A DNA stretch of 55,900 nt from Tritrichomonas foetus (lineage: Eukaryota > Parabasalia > Tritrichomonadida > Tritrichomonadidae). Where the stretch lies: the NCBI GenBank assembly GCA_001839685.1, contig MLAK01000592.1, positions 39,359-95,258 on the forward strand, given 5' to 3'. The first letter of the stretch is position 1; each line of letters begins with the position of its first letter. The notes under the pieces are model-generated. The model made no database searches. It saw only the letters and a program-made list of their open reading frames with translations, and was not told the DNA's origin. The position numbers were made by a program, and so were the translations under genes. Below, piece after piece: positions 34,341 to 45,400 of this stretch.

Positions 34341-35999
34341 TCAATAAAATAAAGAATGCCGCCTCAATCGTGATTTTGGCTTCAATGATGGCAATGAATT
34401 CATTTGGATTTTAAGCGGTTGTTCAAACATCACTGTTTTCTTAATTGGAAAAGCCTTATCAATTTTATTTACTAAATTTGCCAGATCTACTTCATAAAAT
34501 GATGCTGCAGTATTTGCAATCATTATCCACGATGAATGAGTTTTATGAAGACTTATACTTTGATTTTGTGTGTCATATGAGGCTATCTCACATGCATTTT
34601 GATCTATACTGTTCATTACATTAACTACATTTTTAGCTGCATCTTGTGTTGTAATACACCAATGTGATTTTGATGTCGTTTTGATCGGAACAAAGGTTGA
34701 CTCAATTAAATCAATATTACTTTTTTTAACAAGTGCAATAAATTTCTTGTTTTGCCAAACTTTGAACGATTCTTCAGCAACTTTGCTACTTAGTGACATT
34801 GCACAGTCTCGATATATCCTAAATAGAGCATTTGAATAAACATTGAATTCTGCCTCACTAATAACCTCAAGCACATCTTTAATCAAACTTAGAAAAATTG
34901 GCTGTTTATTTTGTGAACAAATTGGCCAATGAACTATTAAGTTTTTAAGTATTATTGATGAAATTGAATTGTTGGCCTGCAACATTTGAGTAAAAACACG
35001 GCGTAATGATTTAATGAACCATGAGAGATGATAAGTTTGCAATAGTGGAATTATATTTTCAATACATAATGTTTGACATTCAATTGGAAATTTGTTTGAA
35101 GCGTTAAATATTCGAGAAAGAAAGTTCAACATAGGATTTACACAAAATGGTGAAGCATAACCGCAAACATAGTCATAAATAGTCTTAAAAGCATCCTTCA
35201 TAATATCTGATCTTATGTTCACTAAGTTGATATATGAATGAACAAGAGATTGAACAACAAGATCTCGTTCTCGAGAGTCTGGTGAATTTGAACAAAATAT
35301 CACTTTCCGATAAAATTTAGGGGGATAGAATTTCTGCCAAGAACGATTCTCAATAATAAGCATATATATTTGATAAACAATATTCAAATGCATAAAAAAT
35401 GGATCTGGCGTCATAATTTGATCATCAAAATTTTGATATGAATTTGAATCCAATTTCAATGCTCGGGTAATGTTTGCTGTGACTATTGCAAATAATTTGT
35501 CAACATGCTGCACCTGAAACTGTTCAGAAATTTCTGTATTTTGTAAAATTTGATAAATATCATTTAATGCTTTTGTTTTGGCTTGGAAAAATTCGTTGTT
35601 TGAAAGATTATTGGTTTTCACTTCAATTGCTGATAAACAAATATCACATTTATATTGAAAAATTTTAATGAAGTCTTCATTCAGTTCAGATGGAAATGGG
35701 ATATCATCATATCCGAAAGATTTGCTGCGATGAATTAATGAAATATTTGGCGGAAGCGATTGATCGTCGAATATTCGTTTCAGCTCTTCAGCGCTTTCAA
35801 ATGCATTACAATTATCGATTGGGGGAAGTTTTCTTGAATTCACTGCGCGAATTTTACAGGCTGCGATTGGAGGTTTGAGAAATCTGGCACTGAGCATAGA
35901 AAGATGGACCTGCTTGCCATATCGCCCAAGCATGGATTTTGGGAAGAGAATTTGTTTCAAAAATTTGTAATTTTGATAAATTGAATTTATTTTAGTCAT
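34341..35999 (-). CDS. PP2A regulatory subunit, B56 family
   Basis: A 552-residue protein matching the B56/PPP2R5 subunit, a HEAT-like helical scaffold that directs protein phosphatase 2A to substrates. Diagnostic blocks are visible: DPFFMHLNIVYQIYMLIIEN, then the turn SPDSRERDLVVQSL (family form DSEDPRERD), then ILKNLIVHWPICSQNKQPIF and AEFNVYSNALFRIYRDCAMS. The first roughly 70 residues are a variable tail and the last roughly 130 diverge. It is a divergent family member but the core is complete. The ATG has a TCAAT about 20 nt upstream, not a perfect initiator. Confidence 0.88.
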   Translation of the reverse strand: MTKINSIYQNYKFLKQILFPKSMLGRYGKQVHLSMLSARFLKPPIAACKIRAVNSRKLPPIDNCNAFESAEELKRIFDDQSLPPNISLIHRSKSFGYDDIPFPSELNEDFIKIFQYKCDICLSAIEVKTNNLSNNEFFQAKTKALNDIYQILQNTEISEQFQVQHVDKLFAIVTANITRALKLDSNSYQNFDDQIMTPDPFFMHLNIVYQIYMLIIENRSWQKFYPPKFYRKVIFCSNSPDSRERDLVVQSLVHSYINLVNIRSDIMKDAFKTIYDYVCGYASPFCVNPMLNFLSRIFNASNKFPIECQTLCIENIIPLLQTYHLSWFIKSLRRVFTQMLQANNSISSIILKNLIVHWPICSQNKQPIFLSLIKDVLEVISEAEFNVYSNALFRIYRDCAMSLSSKVAEESFKVWQNKKFIALVKKSNIDLIESTFVPIKTTSKSHWCITTQDAAKNVVNVMNSIDQNACEIASYDTQNQSISLHKTHSSWIMIANTAASFYEVDLANLVNKIDKAFPIKKTVMFEQPLKIQMNSLPSLKPKSRLRRHSLFY

Positions 36000-36515
36000 A
36001 AAATGTTAGAATTGAACAATAAAAATTCTGAATTCTGCAGGATATTTTTGTGAAAATACTTTTGTATTTGAATAGATTACTTGAATTCACTTTTATTTTT
36101 TGATAATGTTTATAAATAATATTTTGAATATATTCATACTACTTTCGATGTTTTAACTTGTTTTACTTATTAAATGAATTATATATACCTTTTTATTCAT
36201 TATACAGTTGAAAAATATATTTATAGTCCGATAATTGAGTCAGATATTTAGTTTTGAAATTACTTTGATTTTTGAAAGACATTAAATTCAATTATAATAT
36301 TCGAATGGCAATTGAAAAAATTAAAATATAAGCAATTGAAATATTAGGGATATTGTTCCAATGTCAATTTTTCTTTCTAATTATGATATTTATGCCAATA
36401 AAGCTGCATGTTGGATATAAGAACTTTTCTATAGTGGTGAAATATTGAATATAACGTAAACAACTTTTTCTAGAATATCAATTAAGCTATTGAATAGATT
36501 AATTCTATTGAATTC
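36000..36515. other. AT-rich spacer before element B
   Basis: No intact gene. Just before the element one plus-strand frame looks protein-like for a short way (MSIFLSNYDIYANKAACWI, then ELFYSGEILN) with stops between, from about 36361. It may be the end of a decayed gene. Confidence 0.4.
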
Positions 36516-37772
36516 AGATGTATACAAACTAACTAGCTCTAGATGTAGAAGACTATTGAGAGATCTAAATGAATAATTGTTGATATTATTGTCATCTAAA
36601 TATTATTTAATTGTAATCCTATTAATAATATATAAATATTATAATTTAAAAATCAAGATACAGAGAAAACCAAATCCATAAAAAAATTGTGAGAAAAAAA
36701 TAAACCCAACAGAAATTTCTGAGAATTATTGAGATAAAAAGTGATTTTATAGCATTAATATCTTGATTATTTCTTATCATAAATCGTGCTTTTTATTATC
36801 ATATGACCCTCCATCGAAAATTATAATGTTTTCCAAAATACAAAAATGAAGTATAAAAAAAAAAATATTAATAATTTTGATATAAATAAAAAAAATTTAG
36901 GCATCAATGAGAAGATTACGAATGTTTTGCCATCTAATTGGCGAGTCATCAGAAAATTCACTTGGCATCGAGCCTGGAAAAAAACATATTGGGTTCCATT
37001 TTTCCCATTGTAATGTTCGGAAACATCGTTTTGTTCCTGATCCAGGATTGTTTGCTGGAATATGTGCTGATTCCAGGAAGATTTTTCTGTACGCAATGCA
37101 TTTAATTCTTGAATCATCGCATTCATTTTCAGTTGGTAGCCATTTGCCTTTTGTGTCAATTTCTTGATTTGGTCTTTCAATCGTTGTATCTGTATCCCTG
37201 CTTGAGAATGTGCTGTTGAGGACTGCCAGTCTATTTTCTTCATATACTAAAATTTTATGACAGAAAAGATTTCAATACATTCATATTTGTCAAATGGAAA
37301 TTGAATTAATTCAACATCACTGAGTTAAAACTATCAAAATTTTCGCGATTTTTAATTAAAAATCGATAGAAGAAGTGTAAATAGAATTATAGGAAGCAGT
37401 ATTATAATCTTTGTGATTCTTGGAAAAAAAGCTTCTCACAATTTTTTTTAGGCTTTCTCCAAAATCGCTCTTTTTTCGGTTTAATTGTTGCAAAATTTCA
37501 AAACTATGAATAAATATGGCTCATAACTATAAAATATAGATTTAACAATTGACTGAAAGCTGTTCACCCGAAAACTGAAACAATAGCTTCTTCAGAATCA
37601 TTTTCGAAATATTTTTGAATTCGGCCATTTGCGAAGTTTGCGATAAGGGAAATTTTCGTCATTCTTTTAGCTATTTGGGTTTTGATTTTTGACTGATGGT
37701 ATTAAGTAATACTGATGATAAGGATCATTTTAGTGATTTCGTACGTTAAGACTATTTGGTTTGTATACATCT
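36516..37772 (-). mobile_element. TIR element, copy B (1257 bp, inverted)
   Basis: Reverse-oriented copy of 31722-32813 with the same AGATGTATACAAAC termini at both ends and without the 162-bp deletion. It has no clear target duplication: flanks are TTGAATTC on the left and GATTTATT on the right. It may therefore be older, or one flank may have been altered. A TCATA initiator lies on the minus strand at 37256-37260, upstream of the ATG at 37243. No transposase is seen. Confidence 0.85.
36897..37662 (-). pseudogene. Broken coding sequence inside element B
   Basis: Fuller version of the relic in copy A. The called frame at 36821-37243 (140 codons, a coiled-coil start and an AT-driven hydrophobic end) competes with a shifted frame that reads more like a folded protein: IERPNQEIDTKGKWLPTENE, DDSRIKCIAYRKIFLESAHI, NNPGSGTKRCFRTLQWEKWN, ending SPIRWQNIRNLLIDA and TAA at 36897. 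The N-terminal part begins at the ATG at 37662. The frameshifts and stops that I could compare are shared with copy A, so the decay came before the copies separated. Confidence 0.5.
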
Positions 37773-38088
37773 GATTTATTTCTAAATCAATTGAAAACAT
37801 TTCAGAAGATTTCTCAAAAAGTATATTCAAATAAATATTTTAGCACGTTTAATCACTTTTGGTGATAAAAAAAGTCGTTGGTAAGCAATTGGCTTTGATC
37901 TTTTTATTTCCCACCAAATTTAATTATAAAAGGAAAGTATTTCATTATCATTCGACTTCCAGCAGGAATTATTCGAAAATAACTTCCTTTGGTTGATTGT
38001 AGGATTCATAATTTTTGACGAATTAAAAAGATTTCACTATTTCTCCGTTATATATTACTATATTATTAAACAACCGATTTTTTAATAA

Positions 38089-38343
38089 ATGGTACAAGTT
38101 AATGTTAAATTCAAGGAAAAAATTTGGCCCAATATTTCATCAAATATTTCGTGTTATCTCGAAAAAACGTCCATCATAGATTTATTTGATTGCAACTCAT
38201 ATTGCGGAATGATCATTCACTAATTATTCTATCACTTGGATTACAAGCAGAAAAAATTATTTTAATTTTTGAATGAATATTGCAAAGAAGATATTGTTGT
38301 CCAAATATGTATTCTAATATACAGCTCTAATCATATTCATTAA
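38089..38343 (+). pseudogene. Possible coding relic
   Basis: One plus-strand frame of 85 codons contains only two internal stops: MVQVNVKFKEKIWPNISSNI, then a stop after CGMIIH, then HLDYKQKKLF, a stop, and NEYCKEDIVVQICIL. More stops would be expected by chance at this base composition. No family recognised. Confidence 0.3.
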
Positions 38344-38466
38344 TTATCATATAAATGATCATTTTTGGTATTCTTTTCAGTTAATTCCAACTCCTTCGGA
38401 TTTTCTTTTTAGGTGTAAAATAATTTGTCCATAATCGTGAATGGATCCATTTCTGAAATGATGTGC

Positions 38467-38835
38467 TTATTCAATGAAACCTTTGACATAAATTAAAAAA
38501 CTTTTAGTGGAAGTATCAATTGGTGTATTATCTGCTGCTTTATTTCCTTCAGTTTCTGATGGCATTTTTATAATATGATTTTCAAGAAATTTTTGAGTTT
38601 CTTTATAAATAATATCTGTTTATTAATAGTATCTGTTTATTAATAACATATCTTTATTAATAGTATCACCTCCAATTCCTCCTATATCATCATTTGTCAA
38701 CTTATTATCTTCTTCTTCTTCCGTACATTTACCTTTTGGAATATCATAACTTGATAGTTTAATCTGAATTACTTCAATTCCTTTGATAGTCTTTGCCAGA
38801 GCTTATTTGCGCAACCCTTTAAGTTCAACTCTTTC
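38467..38835 (-). pseudogene. Relic of an unidentified gene
   Basis: The minus strand reads as protein in two blocks. The first is ERVELKGLRK, a stop, then ALAKTIKGIEVIQIKLSSYD and an acidic stretch ending GGIGGDTINKD. The second is KETQKFLENHIIKMPSETEG to STKSFLIYVKGFIE with a terminal TAA at 38467. They are separated by a small repeat built on TTAATAAACAGATAC that brings a stop and a frameshift. There is no start codon. It is probably the 3' end of a gene disrupted by repeat expansion. The rest of 37773-39043 shows no gene. Confidence 0.45.
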
Positions 38836-39043
38836 TTAAAATGAAAAATATTAATATGATTCATAAAACAATAGAAATTAAATATCAGAAGAGAAATTTC
38901 AAGGTGAATATGCCAACTTATTTATCACATGTTCATAAAAATAAGTAAAAACATCTATTTTATAAATAAGAAACGAAAAGAAAAGAAATTGGAAATTTGG
39001 AGTTTTTTCTTTTTTTTAATTTTAAAAATAATAATAACTTTAT

Positions 39044-39799
39044 TTATTCTTCAACTGGTAACAAATACCACGATGGAGTTTGATTGAGATCATCAAAATC
39101 ACGATTAAGCTCAACATCAGGCATCCACACTGTTCGAACTTTTGTGGGTCTTTCTTCTTCAGGTTCAACAACCTCATCGAGATCTTCTTCTTCAATTTCA
39201 TCTTCTTGCTGTTCTTCTTCTTCTTCAATTTCACCTTCGATTGTTGCATATTCGCCATGTTGAGCGAGACCTTTTCCGTCAACCTCCCACTTGCCTCGAC
39301 CGAGAAGCTGATCATTCTGAAAGATGCCGGTGTAAATTAATCCACTTTTAAGTGTCCATTTGATGAGTCCGTGCCTTCTGCCTCTTCTGTAAGACCCCTC
39401 CATGATTGATCCGTCTTTTTCAACTGTATATGCGCCATGACCATGTCGCCTTCCGTATTCCCAATCACCTTCGTAGGTATCGCCGTTTGGATATGTATAT
39501 ATTCCTTTGCCATGTCGCCAGCCTTCAAACCAAATTCCTTGATAAATGGATCCATCAGGATAATGCATAATTCCGAATCCGTGACGTTTGTGATTTAAAT
39601 ATTCACCTTCATACATTCCACCTTTCTTCCATGTGTATTTTCCTTTGCCATTTCGCATGCCGTGAAGATACATGCCTTCATATGTATCGCCATTTTTGAA
39701 CATCATTTTACCAAGACCTGAGCGTTGGCCAGCATCATCTCTTTCACCTTCGTAAGTACCAATGTCGAGAGCGTCCTCTTCTTCGTCGAAATCTGCCAT
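39044..39799 (-). CDS. MORN-repeat protein, radial spoke head 1-like
   Basis: A 251-residue protein opening MADFDEEEDALDIGTYEGER, very like RSPH1, a head component of axonemal radial spokes. Six to seven MORN repeats of about 23 residues span about 14-175 (GDTYEGMYLHGMRNGKGKYT, GSIYQGIWFEGWRHGKGIYT, GDTYEGDWEYGRRHGHGAYT). An acidic Glu-rich tail (about 190-215) and a short conserved-looking end (PSWYLLPVEE) follow. The size fits RSPH1. Together with centrin and the EFCAB10-like gene it points to a motile flagellum. Confidence 0.88.
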   Translation of the reverse strand: MADFDEEEDALDIGTYEGERDDAGQRSGLGKMMFKNGDTYEGMYLHGMRNGKGKYTWKKGGMYEGEYLNHKRHGFGIMHYPDGSIYQGIWFEGWRHGKGIYTYPNGDTYEGDWEYGRRHGHGAYTVEKDGSIMEGSYRRGRRHGLIKWTLKSGLIYTGIFQNDQLLGRGKWEVDGKGLAQHGEYATIEGEIEEEEEQQEDEIEEEDLDEVVEPEEERPTKVRTVWMPDVELNRDFDDLNQTPSWYLLPVEE

Positions 39800-40163
39800 G
39801 TTTTCTCTCTGTGTTTGAAATAATGAAGATTATTTTTTAAACGGCAGCTAAAACACAATAAACAAAGTAGGTCATTTTGTTCTCAAAATAGGTCAATATT
39901 ATAAATAATGCTTGTGCGAAAGTCCAAATATGAAAATAATAATTAGATACAATAGTTTTTCCGATAAAAGTTGCTAACCATGGCTATTGTCTCTAGCTTT
40001 CTATATGCAACATTTCCATAATACGAGATTGAGAGAATAAAATTTATTGTAAAATATATTTCATAAAATTGATTCACAAAAATAAGTAATTAGATATATA
40101 GATTTTTATTCATCAAATTCGAATATTTATCGGAGAATTAACAACATTTGGATTTAATAAATT
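39800..40163. other. Intergenic region, no gene seen
   Basis: AT-rich spacer between two minus-strand genes; nothing recognisable. Confidence 0.6.
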
Positions 40164-42185
40164 TCACTCATCTTTCAGGAAAGCAACTGGGAATGTTGTC
40201 ATCTTGGGGAAGACACGTTTGTAGAGGCTCATGCAAACTGTGTCTTCTGGTTGTGCGATTTCATTGAAGCATGCCTTGAAGTGACCCTTCAAACCAATTG
40301 GTTCCATAATGTGGCCTTTCCTTTTATTCTTTGTCCATAATCCAACTGTTCTGAAGTATAAAATGTCCTCTTTATTAAAGAACATCATTGTCACTCTTGC
40401 ATTTCTTCCTATTGTTCTGTATGGATTTCCAGTCAAAATGATTCTCTTAATAACCATTCTGTTTGGATCGACAGTTTTAATTGAGCCTGTTCCAATGAAA
40501 TACATAGAGCCGTCAATCTCTTTAAAGTATGAAACAGGTGCGCCTTGCATCATTGCTGGTGCAATGAATGATGCAATAGCTGGCTGATTATGATCAACAA
40601 CTCTGAGATACAAATGTTTAGACGCACGTGTATCTTCATTAAAGAGTGGCTGTATCCACAAGTGCCTGAATCCACAAATGATGAGAATTTGTTCCTTGGA
40701 TCGAATTGGATCACCGTTGTTGAAAAATGTGGCATTTAATACAGTTAAGCGTGTTTCATTCCTGAATAAACCAAACATTGTCAAAGCACGGCCATCTGGA
40801 ATTCTACCCCAATCATTGATGTCATTATCACCGATGAGTAAAGTGATTTTCGTGCGTGTTCCTGGTTCAATTTCACCTTTGTCTTGTTCAGCAACAGCGG
40901 CTTCTGAAGTGCGTGCGAAATTTGAAAATTCAAAAATTCGTGCATATTGTGGTGGTAATGATTCATACTGGTTCCATGGTGAACTATTGAAAGATTTAAG
41001 GCCTCTGTATCGCCTCAAACGTTCTCTAAGAATTGTATTTCCATTATAGTCAAATTCATCTGGAAATTCTAAATCTTCCTGATTTCTACGCCACACTTCA
41101 GCTTGTTCTTCGGCGAGTTGGGCTTCTCTGTCATCTTCATCCAGATTCTGTTCATCTCCATCATTATAACCGTAATTATCTTCAAGGTTAACTTTATCGA
41201 AATCATTTTTAATTTGATCAATTGATTCATATGATTCGACAGTTTGTGGTGCATGAATGTCAGCATTCATTATATCATCATTTTCACCTTGTTCATAAAT
41301 GAGAGGATGGCGAAGATCTTCTGAAGGAATGGCGCCATTTGCTTCAGCAATATAAAAGTCGCCCAAATATGGAATTGTGACAACTTGATGAACATTTAAA
41401 CGTGCGCCTTTTAAATACCCAAAAATCTCAACAGTGTTATTTCCTGGGTTGACTATGAAATTTTGAATGAGCATATTTGGTCGGTTTTCTTTCCACGAAA
41501 TTGACTTTGGTGTAGTGACCGATAGGAATCTCACAAATTGAGCAAGGTCGTCATTTGTTGCGAGTGGAAGAATTCTTTCAACGTCAGGAAGATCCTTTTG
41601 AATGTAATTTCTGTAGTTTACAAGAGAGTCGCGTGGAACTGGTTCGCCTGAAGGTGATGCAACAACCGCAATGGCCTGAGGCATGCCGATAGATTTCAGT
41701 AAGCTGATGGCCATGGCGCCCCAGTCGTCGAGTGGTTCATCTTTGAGGAACAAAAGTATGATAATGTCTGCAATTTTGCCAACATCAATTAAAACGTCGA
41801 TCGTTCGAGGAATAGCAAATGGCGTAATTCTGCATTGAAATTGGCCTCCAACCAAAGTGCCAGAAGGAATCATGAATCCTTCCACCTCTGGCTGGAAATT
41901 GAAAATGTTTAAGAATCCAGGAGCATCAGCATTTGCACTACATGGCAAAATGCCAACGACTTTGGGCGGACCGTTTTTACTGCCGATAAGTTTTGCCAAT
42001 TTGGCAGCTTCCATTTTGTTGTCGCGTCTGGCTGAAGCTGCTTGGTTTCTTCTGTCTTTTTGACCTTTCTCATTTTGGATGCTTGCTCCAGGCGCGTTGA
42101 CTTTGGGGTCTTTGAATTGATTCTTCGGCTGATGACCGGACTTATGCTTTTTGTTTTTCTGCTTGAATGTGCTTCTGTGCTTCAT
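40164..42185 (-). CDS. TSR1: Ribosome biogenesis protein TSR1
   Basis: A 673-residue protein of the Bms1/Tsr1 family, a non-catalytic GTPase-like factor that holds late pre-40S particles. A basic start (HRSTFKQKNKKHKSGHQ) matches TSR1. A degenerate GTPase-like domain follows (PKVVGILPCSA, then TIDVLIDVGKIADIIILLFL), lacking a P-loop as in other Tsr1 proteins. A very acidic insert lies near 330-365. The conserved C-terminal half is visible (IILTGNPYRTIGRNARVTMM, FFNKEDILYF, GHIMEPIGLKGHFKACFN, LYKRVFPKMT). It acts in the nucleolus and cytoplasm in small-subunit maturation. A 12-codon upstream frame (42182-42220) ends at a TGA overlapping this ATG. Confidence 0.94.
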   Translation of the reverse strand: MKHRSTFKQKNKKHKSGHQPKNQFKDPKVNAPGASIQNEKGQKDRRNQAASARRDNKMEAAKLAKLIGSKNGPPKVVGILPCSANADAPGFLNIFNFQPEVEGFMIPSGTLVGGQFQCRITPFAIPRTIDVLIDVGKIADIIILLFLKDEPLDDWGAMAISLLKSIGMPQAIAVVASPSGEPVPRDSLVNYRNYIQKDLPDVERILPLATNDDLAQFVRFLSVTTPKSISWKENRPNMLIQNFIVNPGNNTVEIFGYLKGARLNVHQVVTIPYLGDFYIAEANGAIPSEDLRHPLIYEQGENDDIMNADIHAPQTVESYESIDQIKNDFDKVNLEDNYGYNDGDEQNLDEDDREAQLAEEQAEVWRRNQEDLEFPDEFDYNGNTILRERLRRYRGLKSFNSSPWNQYESLPPQYARIFEFSNFARTSEAAVAEQDKGEIEPGTRTKITLLIGDNDINDWGRIPDGRALTMFGLFRNETRLTVLNATFFNNGDPIRSKEQILIICGFRHLWIQPLFNEDTRASKHLYLRVVDHNQPAIASFIAPAMMQGAPVSYFKEIDGSMYFIGTGSIKTVDPNRMVIKRIILTGNPYRTIGRNARVTMMFFNKEDILYFRTVGLWTKNKRKGHIMEPIGLKGHFKACFNEIAQPEDTVCMSLYKRVFPKMTTFPVAFLKDE

Positions 42186-42468
42186 AAAACTAACACGACC
42201 ACAGATTCGACAAGAAACATGGTTACATTTTCTCTCAATTAAAATTTAGATTTTACATTCAAATCTCTTCAGAAAAAAATGTATGGAATAACTTTTTATA
42301 TTGCTATATGGTCAGGTTATTGTTCACTTTCCCAAAATAGTATATAAATATCTCAATGAAAACTACCAAGATACAAATAAAAAACTAATTATATAATTTA
42401 GCTTGAATAAGAAAATATACTAGAATAATTACAAGTTTAAATAATAATAAATAAAAATACAAATAAAA

Positions 42469-45400
42469 TTACACATCTACTGACATGAGTTTTTGAACTG
42501 AAGGTGATCCGAGAAAATTATTCAATTTCCTTTCAAGGTCCATTAAATGCTCTGTTTTTTCAATTGTTTGCAACTTTGCTCGAATATCTTCCATCGTCTG
42601 AATGTTGCCTTCAAGACGCTTGAAAAGTGATTCCATTTTAGTTGAAGCATTGTGAATATATAAATTTCTGGTTTTCTTCTCTTTTTGAGAATTTTCCCAT
42701 GGTTCGATTAAATCTGTGATGTCCACTGCCACACCTTTTAGGTGAGCATTGTCAGCATCATCTATTGATCCTCTAAACAAGAGCCATCTCACTTTTTCAA
42801 TGAACATTGGTATTAAAATATCCATTTTGGATTTAGTTTTCAGGATTTGTTTAAATGTATGTTTAACCGAATCTTTATATTGTGGTGCAACATTTTTATC
42901 AATTGTTGTCCAGTTCAAAATTAAAAAATTAGTTCCAACAGGCAAAGAAGAAAACACCCTTTCAGGTTGAACAGCATCTTCGAAGATCCACATTATAAAT
43001 TTAGATGAAGTAAAAGCAGTATCAAGCATTCTAAAATCATCTAAAGCTTGGATTTTCGTTTTCACTTGCTTATTACAACTTAATGCAAGAAGCATGATAG
43101 TTTCTTCTCCATACAGCATTAAGGTGAAATTGAACCATTCATGACCATCTTTCATTCTAATTCTTAAGATTAAAGAACATGACTTCAGAGAACCAGTTCG
43201 TACATTTTCCATATTTGTGTCGAATGAAGATCGATCATAATTATATAAAACAGCTTTAATATGATCATACATTTGACAAGGGGAATAATCACCTGAAAAG
43301 TTACACATCATATCTAATGGAGTTTCACTTTTCCGATCAATTGACATGTAAAGATAATGTTGTGTCGTTTCATGATCTTGTTGACGAATTTTGATTTCGT
43401 TTTCTGCCAATTGGAGCATTGTTCGAATCTTCCAAATACAAACAATAAAGAAATCTGTTTCACCCTTAATTGGTAATTTGACAAACTGGAGTGGATAATT
43501 GTCTGCACTCATTAATCGAAAAACATTTGGTGTTTTCTTATTCTCAAGAAAAGCAATATCTTCAGCATAAATGATTTCAGAAAGATTTTCAATAGGTTTA
43601 ATATAACCTAATTCACGTGATAAAACTTTATTCTCTTCAACAGACAGATCAGCATGAACACGATAAAATTTAAGGAAATCTTCAACCATTTCTACATTTC
43701 GATGTTTGGCACGAAGGTTTAAAGCACGATCATGAAAACAAGTAACATCTTCAATAAAATATAAAAAGGCATTTGCATTTACTGTATCATCATAATAAGT
43801 AATACCAGAAACAGATACAACAGCTTTCTTTCCATTAGCTCGAGTAAATGGCACAATAACTTGAGTATATTCTGTTCTTATTTCACACAAAACTAAATTA
43901 GCAGAATCATTTTGTCCTACAACTGAAAAGAAATGTTCAAAATTCTCTGTAGTTAAAATTTCATCTTTAAACAAGTTTCCATACACACTAACAAAATTCC
44001 GATGAGACCCAACTGCTTTAATTAAAGTGAATCGATTTACAGTATCAATGATTCGATGGAAGCCATAAAAAATGGAATATTCTTTCTTTGGAGATAAAAT
44101 TGAATGATGGAAAGAAAATATAATTTGCATAATAAATACAAAATGCGCTTCAGCTGGTCGAATAACAAAATTGGATGTCTTCAAAGCAATACCAATGATA
44201 TATTCATCTGATGCAACTTTAAATCGAACACCACCAAATCGAGATTCGCCAAGAAAAGATAAAAATAATCGATTCGTTGTTTTAAATAATGGAACATTCT
44301 TTGAAAATTCTCTGGCGAATAATTTCAACTCATTAGTTTTATAATGTCCAACTAATTCTGTATATTTGGAATTACTATGATGAAAAGCAAAGAAAGCTTC
44401 AAAATCCAGAATTCGAAATATACGAGATGTAATTTCTTCAAATTCTTTTCGATTTAAATTACAATTACTTATGTCTTTCACAACAGAATAATGAAGTTGA
44501 TGCAAATAATAATAATTTAATGATTCTAAGCCAAATGGTAAACAACAAATATCTTTTGGTCGAATATCAATTTTACATGGAATATTATCTATTTCTAAGT
44601 TAATTTCTGCGTATTTTGTATGATTATCATCAGCTTTGATATTAACTTCAACATTCGTGAAATTTTCACAGTCGCCTGCCAAGCATTTCCCATATACTGA
44701 TTCAATAACAGACTTTTTGTACTTAGGAAAAGATTCATTCCAAAGAACAATAAGCTGAATTGTATCATTAAGATTGTAAAAGTGAATTCTTTCAAATGTT
44801 GCTTTTTCAAGAGCGCTGTTGTTTGTTCGAATGATCGAATTTTGTGGTTTCTTAGTTCTTTTCGCTTTTTTATACATTTTTTTGAATTTCAAAAGCTGGT
44901 GACTGGAAAAGATTAATTTGGGATATGTAATTATTGATCCGTGTGGTCCAATAACCCAAAATCCAATATTTTCATGATTTTTGAAAATTTTAGGAACGGT
45001 GAAGTAATATAATCTTATTGAAAATAGACAACAAAATATGATGAATATTGTGAGAGATAATATATGGAAACTAACTGGAATCATTTTATTACAAACTGTA
45101 CGTAATTCGTTACTATCTAGATTGGAATAAACAAATAATTTGACTTTTGGATTTTCTTCAGCTAAGAAATCAAAAATTTTGGAATTTTCTATTAAAGTAA
45201 ACTCTGATTCATTGGAAAAAGTGTCAATATTCGGAGATGATGATAAAACAAAAGTTGACGAATTGGTAAATCCAATACTAGTTTTAAAATCATTTTTGAT
45301 AAATAATCTGAAGAGTCCTGCGATATTTGGAAATTCGCCAACAATTGAAATACTCTTGTCAATTTTTTGATTTTCACCTTGTTTAATTTCAGAATAATTT

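Noticed and set aside
36907..37167. 86-codon plus-strand frame in element B
   Set aside because: Antisense shadow of the element's relic frames.
31722..37772. A bona fide composite transposon carrying metacaspase
   Set aside because: No target duplication surrounds the whole unit; copy A has its own 8-bp duplication, so it inserted independently.
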